A stretch of DNA of 40,022 nucleotides from Verrucomicrobiota bacterium (GCA_022709905.1 JAKLHY010000068.1:1-40022); one strand, 5' to 3'; counted from the stretch's first letter, positions 8,747-17,592 are shown. Program-made: numbers and translations. Notes: generated by a model from the sequence alone, not told the origin.

Positions 8747-8881
8747 GAGCTTATCCTTTCCTGGTTGAGATCGGGCCTGGAGAAAGTTCTGTTCCTAAGG
8801 TCCGTACTAGGAGGCAGTATACTCCATGGCAACATAAACTCAACGCCGGTGTAAGGTGGTCCAAAGCAGGGGCAACGCATT

Positions 8882-9577
8882 TTACCGGTCCTTACGGATC
8901 CGGAGCTTTTCCTTGCGACGCAGCATCTGTTCGGTTCGATGGATCTCCTCGCGCAGCAAAGCCTCGGCGGACCAGCCCTGGTGATGAGCGGTGGCGGCGA
9001 GCAGAAACAACCGGCGCGCAATCCGACGTTTTTGGGACGGGCTTCTGGGCGGATGATTCGCCCGGGAACGGGGACTGGCAAGCGGGAGCAGTCCTGATTT
9101 TTTTGCTTTTTTGACCAGTTTTTCGGCCCGGAGAAGGGCGGGGAGATGCCGGGGGATGCCATCGAGGGCGGAGTGCCGGGCGTGTCGTGTGCCGGCCTTT
9201 TCGGAGGTTTTGATTCGATCCCATTGCGCCCAAACGGCATCGACGCCGCGGACACGCGCCTGGCCGAACACATGCGGATGGCGGCCGATGAGTTTGGCGC
9301 ACAGGCGGCGGACGACGGCATCGAAGTCAAAGGCGTGACGTTCCTGGGCGAGTTGGCAGTGAAAGACCACTTGCAGCAGGAGATCGCCGAGTTCCTCGGC
9401 CAGTTCCTGGTCGTCGTTTGCCTCGATGGCATCGATCAGTTCGTAGACTTCTTCGACGGCGTGGAATCGGAGGGATCGATGGTTTTGTTGGCGGTCCCAC
9501 GGGCACCCGGTGGGCGAGCGCAGGCGCGCCATGATCCGCAGCAGTTCTGGAACGGCAGAGGATGAGGAGGCTTTCAT
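8882..9577 (-). CDS. mazG: Nucleoside triphosphate pyrophosphohydrolase MazG with degenerate C-terminal domain
   Basis: MazG hydrolyses NTPs to NMP and pyrophosphate. The N-terminal half carries the full signature: GCPWDRQQNHRSLRFHAVEE, metal-binding EEVYE at residues 42-46 and EELGD at 61-65, followed by LLLQVVFHCQLAQE and the linker LDGIPRHLPALLRAEKLVKKA. The second MazG unit, usually containing its own EExxE and ExxD motifs, is eroded: residues 170-231 are rich in Arg/Lys and Pro and retain only FLLAATAHHQGWSAEALLREE. At 231 residues it is also shorter than the usual two-domain protein of roughly 260. It starts three bases after the proB stop, so the two are co-transcribed. Catalysis by the N-terminal domain alone is plausible but unproven. 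Confidence 0.88.
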   Translation of the reverse strand: MKASSSSAVPELLRIMARLRSPTGCPWDRQQNHRSLRFHAVEEVYELIDAIEANDDQELAEELGDLLLQVVFHCQLAQERHAFDFDAVVRRLCAKLIGRHPHVFGQARVRGVDAVWAQWDRIKTSEKAGTRHARHSALDGIPRHLPALLRAEKLVKKAKKSGLLPLASPRSRANHPPRSPSQKRRIARRLFLLAATAHHQGWSAEALLREEIHRTEQMLRRKEKLRIRKDR

Positions 9578-9580
9578 GGC

Positions 9581-10657
9581 TCAGAGAACGACCAGATTAT
9601 CGCGGTGAACAACTTCGATCCGGGGCAGTTGTCGCGAGGCGATCTGTTGGGAGCTGAAGTCGCAGATGCCCCGGGCAAATTCCATGCCGTCCAAGTCGCA
9701 GAGGCGGACAACATCGCCCCCCTGGAAACTGCCTTCACAACGGGCGATGCCGGGAGGCAGGAGGCTCTTGCCCTTTTCACGCAAGGCCCTTTTTGCGCCG
9801 TCATCGACAAACAGGGCTCCAGCCGGATGATGAAAAAAGGCGATCCAGCGTTTCCGTCCCCGGAGCCGATTGGGATTGGGGAGGAACAAGGTGCCTTCGA
9901 CCTCGCCTTTGACGATGCGGGCGAGGACGTTCTTTTTCCGGCCGGAGGCGATGACGAGAGGGATACCCGAGCGAATGGCGATTTTTGCGGCCTGGATTTT
10001 GGTGGCCATGCCCCCAACGGCCGTCGAGCTTTTTGTGCCTCCCGCCATGGCTTCGAGAGTCGCGTCCACGTGTTCAACCAGGGGAATGATTTCAGGATTG
10101 GAACAACCGAAGTTCCGGATCATTCCATCGACCGTGGTAAGGATGACGAGCAGGTCGGCGGGGAGAAGCGAGGCCACCAGGGCGGAAAGCCGGTCGTTAT
10201 CGCCAAACTTAAGTTCGGTGCAGGAGACGGCATCGTTTTCGTTGATGATGGGAACCACGCGTTTCCGGAGCAGTGTGACCAGGGCATTGCGCGCGTTGAG
10301 GTGGCGATCGTGGTCTTCGAGATCCTCATGGGTCAGCAAGACCTGGGCGGAAATCAGGTGAAACCGGGCGAAAAGATTTTCGTAAATGGCCATCAATCGG
10401 GACTGGCCCACCGCGGCGCAAGCCTGAAGGTCGGCCAATTCCGCGGGGCGCTTGTTCAGGCCAAGGGCGCCCATGCCGGCGCCGACCGCCCCCGAGGTCA
10501 CCAGGACGATTTCCTGACCCGCTTGCTGTCGCGCGGCGATTTGGGCAACCAACTGCTCCAATTGCGCCGGATCGGGTTGTTTGCTGCTATCGGTGATGAC
10601 GCCGGTTCCCAGCTTGACCACAATGCGGTTGACGTTTTTTAGAATCTCATGACGCAT
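9581..10657 (-). CDS. proB: Glutamate 5-kinase with C-terminal PUA domain
   Basis: ProB phosphorylates L-glutamate as the first step of proline synthesis. The 358-residue protein has the amino-acid-kinase fold: VVKLGTGVITDSS at the N-terminus, LVTSGAVGAGMGALGL, VVPIINENDAVSC, FGDNDRLSALVASLL, and GGTKSSTAVGGMATKIQAAKIA. The C-terminal 100 residues (WIAFFHHPAGALFVDDGAKRAL..., then GGDVVRLCDLDGMEFARGI) form the PUA domain usual in ProB. I chose ATG 10657, which gives MRHEILKNVNRIVVK; a longer frame reaching to 10762 lacks family similarity. An AGGA lies about 11 bases upstream. mazG follows immediately; proA is not in the window. Confidence 0.95.
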   Translation of the reverse strand: MRHEILKNVNRIVVKLGTGVITDSSKQPDPAQLEQLVAQIAARQQAGQEIVLVTSGAVGAGMGALGLNKRPAELADLQACAAVGQSRLMAIYENLFARFHLISAQVLLTHEDLEDHDRHLNARNALVTLLRKRVVPIINENDAVSCTELKFGDNDRLSALVASLLPADLLVILTTVDGMIRNFGCSNPEIIPLVEHVDATLEAMAGGTKSSTAVGGMATKIQAAKIAIRSGIPLVIASGRKKNVLARIVKGEVEGTLFLPNPNRLRGRKRWIAFFHHPAGALFVDDGAKRALREKGKSLLPPGIARCEGSFQGGDVVRLCDLDGMEFARGICDFSSQQIASRQLPRIEVVHRDNLVVL

Positions 10658-10814
10658 GTCTGCCCTGTTCCTAACAAACCGAAGCCAGCCTGTCGAGAAT
10701 CGGGATTTTTGAGTGGCCAAGCCAGGGGGAAGCGAGGCAAAATTCCACTCCAAGATGAGCACGCATGCAGATAGAAATCGGTGGGAACTTGGATCGATCG
10801 GGTGGCGATCTTTG

Positions 10815-12230
10815 ATGAGATGGGGGGTTTTTGTGGCAGCGGTCCTGGCGTGCTTGGGAAGCAGCCCATTGCGGGGGGCCTGTGATCAGGAACTGCGCCT
10901 GCAGGCTCCGCAAGTCGTCGACGGGGGAGTTCTGCTGCGTTGGTCGCCCCAGCAACAGGCGGCCGGTTACCGGGTGGAATACACGGAGCGATGGGATGCG
11001 AACTCCTGGCAGTCGTGCGTTCCCTTGAACCAGTGGGCTACGACGAACCTTTTCTGGCTTGATCCAAACCCGCCTGCCGTTGCGGCGAGGTTTTATCGCG
11101 TGGTTGCGATTCCTTTCCCGCCGGCCAATCGTGGCTTGCTCCTCGATCAGAAACTGTCGAATACGTATTCCTTGACCGAGCTGAAGATCCTTTTATTTGT
11201 GGCCAGTTTTCCCGGAAGCGCCGAATACGCGGTCGAATTCCACCGGGTTTTGTATGAAACCGTCGATGGCCGCGGTCAAAAAACCATCGCTTCCGGGGCG
11301 ATTCTCGTTCCCGCCGGCCGATCGAAACCGGCGCCAGTCCTCAGTTTTCAACATTCCACCGTGTTTTTGCGTGATGACGTTCCTTCGAGGGGCGAAGGGC
11401 AGGAATTTTTACTGGGCGTGGGGATGGCGGCGTGCGGGTATGTTGTTTTCATGGCGGATTACGTTGGATTGGGAGACTCACCGGGCCTGCATCCGTTCCT
11501 GCACGCGCAATCGGAGGCAACGTCGGTAGTTGATCTCATTCGGGCGGGGCGGTCTTGTTGTGAAAGCCTGGGTATTCCGCTGAGCGGGCAGCTTTTGTTG
11601 TGGGGATACTCGCAGGGGGGACATGCGACCCTGGCAGCCCATCGGGAAATCGAGTTGAATCACCCCGAGGAAATGTCGGTGAGCGCCTCCGCTCCGATGG
11701 CGGGCCCCTATGATCTCTCGGGCACGATGGCGCCCCTGCTTCTTGGCCAGGAACCTTACGCGTCTCCCGGCTACATGGCCTACCTGCTTTTTGGCCTAAA
11801 CGAGGCTTATTCATTCTTTTGTTCGCCCGAAGAGCTGTGGAAGTCACCTTACCACGAGGTTTTGCCTCCGTTATTGGACGGGGCGCATACCGATTCGGAG
11901 GTCAACTCAGCCATGCCTGCGGTGCCCGCTCAAGCCTTGCGGCCTGAGTTCCTGGCGGCATACGAGAGTGATCCGAACCATGAGTTGCGATCCCTCTTAA
12001 GGAGGAATGATGTGAACCCATGGCCGCTTCGAGGGGCCTTGCGTTTTTTCCATTGTGCCGGGGATCAGACTGTTCCTTATATCATTTCTCAGCGGATGGT
12101 TGAGCGGTTTCACAGTCTGGGATCGACCGATGTTCGGCTGGTTGATCCCTTGCCGACTGCGGATCATTATCCGGGGGCCGTGCCATGTTTTTTTGCGGCC
12201 AAGTCATGGCTCGATAGCTTTGTGCGGTAG
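10815..12230 (+). CDS. Secreted alpha/beta hydrolase (secretory-lipase-like) with N-terminal Fn3-like domain
   Basis: The protein, about 471 residues from ATG 10815, begins with a signal peptide (MRWGVFVAAVLACLGSSPLRGA). Residues about 25-95 form an Fn3-like beta domain (VVDGGVLLRWSPQQQAAGYRVEY...ARFYRVVAI). The remainder is an alpha/beta hydrolase: nucleophile Ser266 in GYSQGGHA, candidate acid Asp417 in CAGDQTVPY, and candidate base His451 in ADHYPG, in the expected order. The SAPMAGPYDLSGTM segment resembles secretory lipase/prolyl-oligopeptidase-like esterases. In-frame starts at GTG 10713 and ATG 10755 would add a hydrophilic leader before the signal peptide and are less likely. It is divergent from proB and probably degrades extracellular esters; the substrate is unknown. 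Confidence 0.8.
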   Translation: MRWGVFVAAVLACLGSSPLRGACDQELRLQAPQVVDGGVLLRWSPQQQAAGYRVEYTERWDANSWQSCVPLNQWATTNLFWLDPNPPAVAARFYRVVAIPFPPANRGLLLDQKLSNTYSLTELKILLFVASFPGSAEYAVEFHRVLYETVDGRGQKTIASGAILVPAGRSKPAPVLSFQHSTVFLRDDVPSRGEGQEFLLGVGMAACGYVVFMADYVGLGDSPGLHPFLHAQSEATSVVDLIRAGRSCCESLGIPLSGQLLLWGYSQGGHATLAAHREIELNHPEEMSVSASAPMAGPYDLSGTMAPLLLGQEPYASPGYMAYLLFGLNEAYSFFCSPEELWKSPYHEVLPPLLDGAHTDSEVNSAMPAVPAQALRPEFLAAYESDPNHELRSLLRRNDVNPWPLRGALRFFHCAGDQTVPYIISQRMVERFHSLGSTDVRLVDPLPTADHYPGAVPCFFAAKSWLDSFVR

Positions 12231-12260
12231 TCGAGGAGCGAGTCCCCAGGGCGGGATAAC

Positions 12261-12289
12261 AAAAAGCGGGCTGATTTCAGTCAGCCCGC
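12261..12289 (-). terminator. Rho-independent terminator of pnp
   Basis: A perfect 9-base-pair stem, GCGGGCTGA (12266-12274) with TCAGCCCGC (12281-12289), encloses a six-base loop. On the minus strand it is followed by TTTTT (12265-12261). It lies 28 bases past the pnp stop codon and can also bound the convergent hydrolase gene, though the T-run exists only in the minus direction. Confidence 0.85.
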
Positions 12290-12317
12290 GGCAAAAGAAA
12301 AACAACCGAGGAATCGA

Positions 12318-14447
12318 CTATTGGCGGTTGGCCGCTTCCTTGTCGCGTTCGGCCATGGCGGCTTTGCGAGAGAGGCGAACGCGTCCTTTTTCATCGACCC
12401 CGAGGCATTTCACCCAGATCTCGTCGCCCAATTTGACGATGTCTTCCGCCTGTTTCACCCGGAAATTGGCCAGTTCGCTGATGTGGACCAAGCCATCTTT
12501 GCCCGGGAATACTTCCACGAAACAACCGAACTCCTTGATAGTCACGACCCGGCCCCGATAAATCCTGCCGACCTCGATTTCCGCCGTCATGCCTTCGATG
12601 GCTTCCCGGGCAATCTTCATGCCGGATTCGTCGACGGAGTAGATGCGAACAGTGCCGTCGTCTTCGATGTTGATCTCGCAACCCGAGCGATCGACAATCC
12701 CCTTGATAGTTTTTCCACCGGGGCCGATGAGGGCGCCGATTTTCTCAGGATTGATCTTCAAGGTGAGAATACGCGGCGCGTACTTGCTCAGTTCCGGACG
12801 TGGCGCGGCCAGGACCTTGGCCATTTCAGCCAGGATGAAGGCGCGTCCCACACGGGCCTTCTCCAGGGCTTCCGTCATGATGGCCAGCGGGATGCCCCGC
12901 AGTTTGAGGTCCAGCTGGAATCCGGTAATACCCTTTTCGGTGCCCGCAATTTTGCAGTCCATGTCGCCAAAGGCGTCTTCCCAGCCGATGATGTCCGTGA
13001 ACAACTGATGGCGTGTGGCATTGCCCTGTGAATCTTCTTCGGTGCACAGACCGATGCTGATTCCGGCCACGGGACGTATCATCGGCACACCAGCATCCAT
13101 CAACGCCAAGGTGCCCGCGCATACTGTTGCCATGGAAGATGAACCATTGGACTCGGTGACTTCGCAGGAGAGACGGACGGCATACGGAAAATCCTTGAGA
13201 GGCAGCATGGATTCGATGGATCGTTCCGCGAGGGCGCCATGGCCGATCTCCCGGCGCCCCGGTCCTCCAATTCGTCCCGTTTCGCCAACGGAGAAATTCG
13301 GGAAATTGTAATGCAAAATGAACTGTTTCTGGTTTGCACCGCCGGTATAGGCATCGAACTCCTGAGCGTCTTCTGTCGTCCCCAGCGTGGCGAGGGCAAT
13401 CGTCTGGGTTTCGCCCCGTGTGAAGACCGATGATCCATGGGCGCGCGGGAAACCGGCGACCTCCATGGACAACGGGCGAATCTGGTCGAATCCACGGCCG
13501 TCCAGGCGTTTGCCATCCAGCATGAGGCGGCGGACGGCAGTCTCCTGGATGGTAGAGAAGGCCTGTTTCAGGATAAAGTCACTGGCCTTTTCTTCGCCGT
13601 GCTTGGCAACAAGCTTCTCTTTGATCTCGGCCGCCAGGGTGTTGCAGGCTTCTTCGCGCGCCAGTTTTTCATGGGTCAAAAGCGCCGGCAGCAATCGATC
13701 CCCGGCTAATTCTTGCGCCTCTTTCAAGAGATCTTCCGGAACTGTCTGAAGGGTAATGGCCCTCTTGGGGCGGCCTACTTTTGCCGCCAGTTCCTTTTGG
13801 GCGGCGATCACGGGCTGACATGCCTCATGTGCAAACTGGAGCGCGGCGCAGAAATCGGCCTCACTCAATTCTTTGGCGGAACCTTCAAACATCACCAACT
13901 TTTCCGCACTCCCGACATAAACCAGATCCACATCGCTGTTTTTCATCTGGCTGTGGTTGGGGTTGGCGACGAACTGACCATCCACCCGTCCGACACGAAC
14001 GGCTCCCAGCGGCCCGTCCCACGGGATGTCACTGATCAAAAGCGCTGTCGAGGCCCCCACGATGGCCAACACGTCCGGATCATTCTCTCCATCAGCGCTT
14101 AAGACGATTGACTGCACCTGCACTTCGTTATACCAGCCATAGGGAAACAAGGGGCGAATGGGACGATCAATGAGTCGGCTGGTTAAGATCTCTTTTTCAG
14201 TGGGCCGACCTTCTCTCTTGAAATATCCTCCCGGAAAACGCCCGGCCGCGGCCGCTTTTTCGCGGTAATCAACGGTCAACGGAAAGAATTCCTGGCCCGG
14301 TTTCGCCTTCGATGCTGCCACCGCTGCAACAAGGACAACGGTGTCACCCAACTGAACGGTAACGGCACCGTCTGCTTGTTTGGCGATTTTTCCTGTTTCG
14401 ATAACGATGGAGTTCGAGCCGACTTGGGCTGTAGCTTTTTCTATCAT
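12318..14447 (-). CDS. pnp: Polyribonucleotide nucleotidyltransferase (PNPase)
   Basis: PNPase degrades RNA 3' to 5' by phosphorolysis and is part of the degradosome in many bacteria. The 709-residue protein has two RNase PH cores (about 1-225 and 305-540; SRLIDRPIRPLFP in the first, FTRGETQTIALATLGT and GGPGRREIGHGALAERS in the second), a KH domain (IGALIGPGGKTIKGI, about 563-577) and a C-terminal S1 domain (GRIYRGRVVTIKEFGCFVEVFPGKDGLVHISEL). Length and order are canonical. It follows rpsO on the same strand after 229 bases, the widespread rpsO-pnp arrangement. Its leader contains an inverted repeat and the gene ends at a strong terminator. Confidence 0.98.
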   Translation of the reverse strand: MIEKATAQVGSNSIVIETGKIAKQADGAVTVQLGDTVVLVAAVAASKAKPGQEFFPLTVDYREKAAAAGRFPGGYFKREGRPTEKEILTSRLIDRPIRPLFPYGWYNEVQVQSIVLSADGENDPDVLAIVGASTALLISDIPWDGPLGAVRVGRVDGQFVANPNHSQMKNSDVDLVYVGSAEKLVMFEGSAKELSEADFCAALQFAHEACQPVIAAQKELAAKVGRPKRAITLQTVPEDLLKEAQELAGDRLLPALLTHEKLAREEACNTLAAEIKEKLVAKHGEEKASDFILKQAFSTIQETAVRRLMLDGKRLDGRGFDQIRPLSMEVAGFPRAHGSSVFTRGETQTIALATLGTTEDAQEFDAYTGGANQKQFILHYNFPNFSVGETGRIGGPGRREIGHGALAERSIESMLPLKDFPYAVRLSCEVTESNGSSSMATVCAGTLALMDAGVPMIRPVAGISIGLCTEEDSQGNATRHQLFTDIIGWEDAFGDMDCKIAGTEKGITGFQLDLKLRGIPLAIMTEALEKARVGRAFILAEMAKVLAAPRPELSKYAPRILTLKINPEKIGALIGPGGKTIKGIVDRSGCEINIEDDGTVRIYSVDESGMKIAREAIEGMTAEIEVGRIYRGRVVTIKEFGCFVEVFPGKDGLVHISELANFRVKQAEDIVKLGDEIWVKCLGVDEKGRVRLSRKAAMAERDKEAANRQ

Positions 14448-14488
14448 ATTCTGCTTCTTTCTCAGCCCGCCAACTCGGAGGAACTTCC

Positions 14489-14517
14489 TTGAGCGTTCGG
14501 TTTTTTTGAGCGCTCAA
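14489..14517 (-). promoter_or_regulatory. Inverted repeat in pnp leader
   Basis: In the minus-strand leader 42-70 bases ahead of the pnp start, TTGAGCG and CGCTCAA pair across a 15-base loop. One arm lies within the perfect 12-base palindrome TTGAGCGCTCAA (14506-14517). In enterobacteria the pnp leader hairpin is cut by RNase III and used for PNPase autoregulation; whether this repeat does the same here is inference. Confidence 0.4.
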
Positions 14518-14676
14518 CGAAATTTCCCCGAGTCCAAGCGGGTCTTCATTATTATTGTTCTGATTTCCAAATAAGAACCCGACCTTTCGGCCAGATTCCT
14601 ACGATCCTGAAAGGAGAACGAAGTCTCGCCGCCGGTTTGATTCGGATCGGAGACTCCGGTGCCAAGGTTGAAGTGA

Positions 14677-14940
14677 TTACTTGCGTAATTTCAACTTCTT
14701 GGTGACCGTGAGGTAGCGATTGACATCGGTGCGATGCAGATAATCCAGCAGGCGACGCCTTTTGCCCACCATCATGATGAGTCCTCGGCGAGAGCTGTGA
14801 TCCTTCTTGTTTTTCTGCAAATGCTCGGTCAACTCGTTAATTCGCTGGGTCAAAATAGCGACCTGCACGTCGGCAGAGCCGGTATCACGGTCATGAATAC
14901 GGAACGATTCAATCTGCTTGCGTTTAACACTAGCTTCCAT
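14677..14940 (-). CDS. rpsO: 30S ribosomal protein S15
   Basis: The 87-residue product is S15, which binds the central domain of 16S rRNA early in small-subunit assembly. It has the standard family length and signature: DTGSADVQVAILTQRINELTEHL followed by KKDHSSRRGLIMMVGKRRRLLDYL and a C-terminal YLTVTKKLKLRK. The ATG at 14940 is preceded by an AAAGGGA purine stretch. It lies upstream of pnp in the usual order. The VCBS-protein gene is divergent, 154 bases away. Confidence 0.99.
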   Translation of the reverse strand: MEASVKRKQIESFRIHDRDTGSADVQVAILTQRINELTEHLQKNKKDHSSRRGLIMMVGKRRRLLDYLHRTDVNRYLTVTKKLKLRK

Positions 14941-15094
14941 ATTTCCCTTTAATTCAACTCTTCAAAATCGTCCGAACAGTCTAATTTTATACAGTTCTGC
15001 TGTAAAGAACTTTCCTGATGCCCTTCATAACCTCTCCGAAAACTCCACTCCCATACCTTGACCGGAATCACGGAACCTGCGATGTATTTGTCCG

Positions 15095-16345
15095 ATGAAA
15101 CTATTCTCCGCTATCCTCGTGCTCACGGCTTCCGCCTGCGCCCTGTCCGCCGCCGGCCCGTTTCGGCTCCATTCCTTCCAGAAATTAAAGTTGTCAGATC
15201 AGTTCTACTGCGAAGGCGCCCACGCCGGTGACTTTAATCGTGACGGTAAAATGGATGTCGTCATAGGACCCTTTGTCTTCGTTGGACCCGATTTCAAGGA
15301 GCGCTTCGAGTTCCGATCCGCCAAAACCTACGATCCAGGCAATTATTCCGACAATTTTTTGACCTTCACCTACGATTTTAATCAGGACGGCTGGATCGAT
15401 ATCCTAGTCGTCGATATCCCCGGCAAACCGGCATGCTGGTATCAGAATCCCCAAGGCAAGGAGGGACATTGGACAAAATACCTTATCCATGAGGTCGTTG
15501 AAAATGAATCCCCGACTTTTGGGGACATCACAGGCGACGGAAAACCCGAGCTCATTTTTAATACAAGCGGCCAAGCAGGATACGCGGCGCCGGACTGGGC
15601 CAATCCGACTCAGCCCTGGAAGTTTCATCCCGTGACTTCCAAGGATAAGAAGTGGCAGCTTTATACTCATGGATTGGGCTTTGGTGATGTCGATGGCGAT
15701 GGGCGTTCTGACTTGCTGGAGTATACTGGGTGGTGGAAACAACCCGGTTCGAATTCCGGTGATCCGCTCTGGGCTTACCAGCCCGTCAATCTTGGGGAGG
15801 GTGGCGCCCAGATTCTGGTTTATGACTTTAGCGGGGATGGACTTGCCGACATTGTGACCTGCCTGCATCCTCATCAGTACGGTTTGGCATGGTTCCAGCA
15901 ACAGAAGCAAGGAGAACAACGAACGTTTCAGAAACACGTTCTGATGGGGAAAACCAATGAAGAAAGCCCTTATGGCATCAAAATGACTCAGATCCACGCC
16001 TTTGATCTAGTTGATATGGATCGCGATGGGGTGATGGACTTCGTGACTGGCAAAAGGTGGTGGGCTCATAAACCCCCGACGGATCCCGAATCCGATGCGC
16101 CGGCGATGCTTTATTGGTTTCGGACCCACCGTCTGCCCGGGGGTGATGTCGATTTTGTTCCCTACGTTATCGATAATGACTCCGGGGTTGGAACACAGGT
16201 TATTGCCACGGATCTCAATGGCGATCAATGGCCCGACGTGATCGTCGGCAATAAGAAAGGCTGTTTTGTCTTTCTGCACCAGGTTCGTGAAGTGAGTGAG
16301 GCCGAATGGACGCAAGCCCAGCCGAAGCGAACGAGTGGACGATAA
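15095..16345 (+). CDS. Secreted FG-GAP/VCBS-repeat protein
   Basis: The 416-residue protein starts with a signal peptide (MKLFSAILVLTASACALSAA). It then carries at least six FG-GAP/VCBS-type beta-propeller blades, each with a calcium-loop DxxxDGxxD motif: DFNRDGKMDVVIG, DFNQDGWIDILVVD, DITGDGKPELIF, DVDGDGRSDLLEY, DFSGDGLADIVT, DMDRDGVMDFVTG, and a weaker DLNGDQWPDVIVG. Trp-rich loops (ACWYQNPQGKEGHW, LEYTGWW, GLAWFQQ) between blades match a group of secreted proteins abundant in Planctomycetes and Verrucomicrobia. The likely role is binding of polysaccharide or protein at or outside the outer membrane; no enzyme motif is visible. The gene stands alone between rpsO (divergent) and ferritin. 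Confidence 0.8.
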   Translation: MKLFSAILVLTASACALSAAGPFRLHSFQKLKLSDQFYCEGAHAGDFNRDGKMDVVIGPFVFVGPDFKERFEFRSAKTYDPGNYSDNFLTFTYDFNQDGWIDILVVDIPGKPACWYQNPQGKEGHWTKYLIHEVVENESPTFGDITGDGKPELIFNTSGQAGYAAPDWANPTQPWKFHPVTSKDKKWQLYTHGLGFGDVDGDGRSDLLEYTGWWKQPGSNSGDPLWAYQPVNLGEGGAQILVYDFSGDGLADIVTCLHPHQYGLAWFQQQKQGEQRTFQKHVLMGKTNEESPYGIKMTQIHAFDLVDMDRDGVMDFVTGKRWWAHKPPTDPESDAPAMLYWFRTHRLPGGDVDFVPYVIDNDSGVGTQVIATDLNGDQWPDVIVGNKKGCFVFLHQVREVSEAEWTQAQPKRTSGR

Positions 16346-16456
16346 ACTGGGAGATCGGCGATTCAGCGGTTGTGGAGGTTTGAGGCATTGGCCATGTCCA
16401 CTGGGGTGGGCTTTACAAATCCGCGATCTGACGCATCTTTGTGTGACCTAGGGTCG

Positions 16457-16474
16457 TCTCGATCCTGATCGAGA
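16457..16474. promoter_or_regulatory. Perfect inverted repeat upstream of ferritin
   Basis: TCTCGATC, a two-base spacer CT and GATCGAGA form a perfect 8+2+8 inverted repeat 56 bases before the ferritin start codon. The arrangement suits a dimeric repressor operator in the promoter region. It does not resemble the AT-rich Fur box, so the regulator is unknown. A short transcription-coupled hairpin is the alternative. Confidence 0.45.
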
Positions 16475-16530
16475 TCTTAAAGGAATGATGTGGAACGAGA
16501 AACGTGAAAAAGCAATGGGAAAGGAAAAGT

Positions 16531-17049
16531 ATGCTGATCAGCAAGAAGATGAACGCGGCGATTAACCAGCAAGTTGGCAATGAATTTGGCGCCTCGCTTC
16601 AATATGTGGCCATCGCCTCTTATTTTGAAACCGAAGGCCTTCCTATGCTGGCCGGGCGGTTCTTTCAACAAGCGGACGAAGAACGCATGCACGCCATGAA
16701 GTTTGTTCGATACATTCTGGACGCGGGCGGGCAGGTTGAGATCCCGGCGATTTCGGCGCCCAAAGCCGGGTTCAAGAGCGTCGAAGAAGCTGTGCAGTTA
16801 TCCTTGAACTGGGAGCACACCGTCACCCGCCAGGTCAACGATCTTGTGGCTTTGGCAATCAAGGAGTCGGATTATATTACCCAGAATTTCCTATCCTGGT
16901 TTACGACGGAGCAGCTAGAGGAGGTCTCCAGCATGGAAACTCTACTGCGAATGGTGCAACGCGCGGGGCCCAACAATTTGCTGTTTGTGGAAAATTATTT
17001 ATCTCAAGGCCAGGCAAAAGAAGCATCTCCCGGCGGTGCCAAGACCTGA
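16531..17049 (+). CDS. ftnA: Non-haem ferritin
   Basis: This iron-storage protein has 172 residues, the usual bacterial ferritin length. Ferroxidase-centre residues are all visible: Glu18 in NEFGAS, Glu51 and His54 in ADEERMH, Glu95 in NWEH, and Gln128 and Glu131 in TTEQLEE. Each is one position beyond its Escherichia coli FtnA counterpart. No Met haem ligand pattern of bacterioferritin was seen. I chose ATG 16531 because AAGGAAAAG lies directly upstream; a GTG at 16504 would add nine residues. The thioesterase gene follows after seven bases, so the two are probably co-transcribed. A perfect inverted repeat upstream may be the operator. Confidence 0.93.
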   Translation: MLISKKMNAAINQQVGNEFGASLQYVAIASYFETEGLPMLAGRFFQQADEERMHAMKFVRYILDAGGQVEIPAISAPKAGFKSVEEAVQLSLNWEHTVTRQVNDLVALAIKESDYITQNFLSWFTTEQLEEVSSMETLLRMVQRAGPNNLLFVENYLSQGQAKEASPGGAKT

Positions 17050-17056
17050 GATTGCC

Positions 17057-17515
17057 ATGGTTCCATCCGAAGAGACACCACCCGCCAATCCCTGGCGGGC
17101 TCAGCATAGCACCCGGTTCAGGGTGCGCTACAGCGAGACCGACCAGATGGGAACCTTTTACAATTCCCGGGCTCTCGAATGGTTCGAGTGTGGACGCACC
17201 GAGTTGATGCGGCATCTGGGGCTGCCCTATTCCGTCATGGAAGCCCGAGGCGTGTTCCTGCCTGTAGTCGAGGCCCACGTCGAATACCTGGGGCGAGCTC
17301 GCTATGATGACTGGCTTGAGATGACCACATCAGCCGAGATGCTGGGGCGGGCAAAGCTGCGATCGGAAGTGATCATCAACCAGGTTGAAACCAATGTTCC
17401 TGTCGCACGCGGCTATACGATTCATGCCTTTGTCGATCCCCACGGAAAAGTCGTCCGTCCTCCTCCCTGGTTCCTGGCTGTCGTAGATCCGAACCGGCCC
17501 ACGCTGGGAGTGTAG
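17057..17515 (+). CDS. Acyl-CoA thioesterase, YbgC/4-hydroxybenzoyl-CoA thioesterase family
   Basis: The 152-residue protein is a single hotdog-fold domain. The family signature YSETDQMGTFYNSRALEWFECGRTELMRHLG spans about residues 25-55, with the catalytic Asp29 in ETDQMG. The central FLPVVEAHVEYLGRARYDDWLEMTT region is the usual hotdog strand arrangement. The family hydrolyses short- or medium-chain acyl-CoA thioesters in the cytoplasm; the native substrate is not predictable. It begins at ATG 17057, seven bases after ferritin; a longer reading frame starting inside ferritin is possible but would overlap it by about 65 bases. Confidence 0.85.
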   Translation: MVPSEETPPANPWRAQHSTRFRVRYSETDQMGTFYNSRALEWFECGRTELMRHLGLPYSVMEARGVFLPVVEAHVEYLGRARYDDWLEMTTSAEMLGRAKLRSEVIINQVETNVPVARGYTIHAFVDPHGKVVRPPPWFLAVVDPNRPTLGV

Positions 17516-17592
17516 TAAAGAATAATCCAAAACGGGTCTGCCAAACCTGGACTACCAGGGCGCATTCCTGCCCGGCCCGGGCTTGGGGCAGT

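Noticed and set aside
9605..10642. 345-codon open frame opposite proB
   Set aside because: It mirrors the proB codon pattern and has no recognisable domain; ProB signatures on the minus strand are unambiguous.
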